From an uncultured Clostridia bacterium (GTDB lineage: Bacteria; Bacillota; Clostridia; Christensenellales; Aristaeellaceae), in NCBI GenBank assembly GCA_904420265.1, contig CAJFUU010000303.1, positions 1 to 5,726 on the forward strand: DNA of 5,726 bases, in the 5' to 3' direction. The notes below the pieces were generated by a model. The model was given only the letters and a program-made list of their open reading frames with translations. It made no database searches and had not been told where the DNA came from. Position numbers and translations under genes: made by a program. Of this stretch, positions 5,297-5,726 are shown in pieces. Each line of letters opens with the position of its first letter. The stretch's first letter is position 1.

Positions 5297-5726
5297 CGCA
5301 GGAAAATCCTCCTGCGTCGAAAACGCGCCCGCCGCTCCCACGCACGAAGCCTTCCAACGCATAGCCATAGGCCGCCTGGCACTTGCGCTCCGCTTCCGCG
5401 CACCCTCTCCGCCCGGAGAAACCTTCCCCCGCGGCGAAACGCACCCCCATCGCTCCCGCAACCGAACCGTTCCTGCGCGCAACGCAGTCTCCGTCTATGC
5501 GCTCCGCGCTCACGACACGGAAAAAACTCCCCCGCAGCAAAACGCACGCCCGTCGCCCCCGCAACCGGACTATTCCCGCGCGCAATGCAGCTCCCGTCCC
5601 GCGCTCCCCGCCCGGAGAAACCTTCCCCCGCGGCGAAACGCACACCCGTCGCTCTCGCAACCGAACTGTTCCCGCGCGCAACGCAGTCCCCGTCCCGGCT
5701 TCGCCTCCGTCCTCTTCGCCTGGAGA
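5297..5726 (-). repeat. Imperfect tandem array of structured units of about 95-113 bases
   Basis: Units begin near 5297 (divergent), 5411, 5515 and 5610, and a fifth starts at 5718 and is cut by the window edge. The 83-base cores at 5411-5493 and 5610-5692 differ at six positions by hand count. The third core, 5515-5596, is more diverged. Each of these three cores closes with a 6-pair stem in minus-strand RNA: CGGAGA/TCTCCG, CGGGAG/TTTCCG and CGGGGA/TCTCCG. Inside each sits a small CTGCR-TTGCG-CGCRG hairpin. Spacing varies by amounts not divisible by three, and the conserved peptide-like string (V-R-F-A-A-G-E) moves between frames, so a protein repeat is unlikely. The divergent first unit does not keep the closing stem but has its own hairpin (5297-5316). 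Confidence 0.7.

Larger units (their letters stand above)
4817..5726. other. 910-base leader region upstream of portal, no supported gene, terminase missing
   Basis: In SPP1-like modules the large terminase gene ends close to the portal start. Here none of the frames shows terminase motifs (Walker boxes or the nuclease aspartates) or a terminase-like C-terminus. The part nearest portal (4861-5296) is GC-rich unique sequence with hairpins (for example GGCCGC / GCGGCC at 5186-5199). It also holds a 14-base direct repeat, ACGCYTTCATGCCG, at 5210-5223 and 5244-5257. The outer part (5297-5726) is an imperfect tandem array. Frames are open largely because stops are rare at this GC content. I found no convincing promoter. 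Confidence 0.65.

Noticed and set aside
5095..5681. Repeat-rich minus-strand frames giving V-R-F-A-A-G-E-type repeats
   Set aside because: The repeated peptide shifts frame between units because unit lengths differ by non-multiples of three, so it is unlikely to be a translated repeat protein.
5297..5726. CRISPR array
   Set aside because: Units are about 100 bases, imperfect over their whole length, and lack short identical repeats separated by unique spacers.

Overview
The window looks like part of a siphophage head and head-tail joining module, from a prophage or phage of a GC-rich Firmicute (Clostridia-like). The evidence is gene order, the protein families, very strong AGGAGG-type ribosome binding sites and high GC content. 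Every gene I can support lies on the minus strand, so transcription runs from high to low coordinates. No host gene, integrase or attachment site is visible, so integrated and free phage cannot be told apart.

Layout in transcription order: portal (3548-4816, SPP1 gp6-like), short scaffold (3191-3529, DUF4355-like), major capsid protein (2063-3178, P22 coat-like HK97 fold), head-tail connector (1760-2050, gp6/gp15-like), putative head-closure protein (1416-1763), a 552-base gap, HK97 gp10-like protein (528-863), tail-completion protein (169-531), and possibly the first codons of the major tail protein at the left edge (1-17). Within the packed part, neighbours overlap by 4 bases or are 12-18 bases apart, and Shine-Dalgarno (SD) sequences often overlap the preceding stop. 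Together these genes would build the procapsid around the portal, then the connector stack, then the site where the tail attaches.

Two long stretches break this packing. The first (864-1415) holds two 62-base copies of a repeat whose ends pair. Where the copies differ in the stem, the minus-strand RNA keeps its pairing, with two compensatory double changes and two G:U wobbles. The second (4817-5726) lies upstream of portal, where the large terminase would be expected, and contains no terminase. Its outer 430 bases are an imperfect tandem array with units of roughly 95-113 bases. Reading frame is not kept from unit to unit, but closing stems remain pairable on the minus strand. The genes downstream of both gaps, portal and gp10, have a hairpin just before the ribosome binding site. 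The most interesting hypothesis is that the gaps encode structured RNA elements within the late transcript. Degenerate dispersed intergenic repeats are the main alternative. All pairings and identities were worked out by hand.
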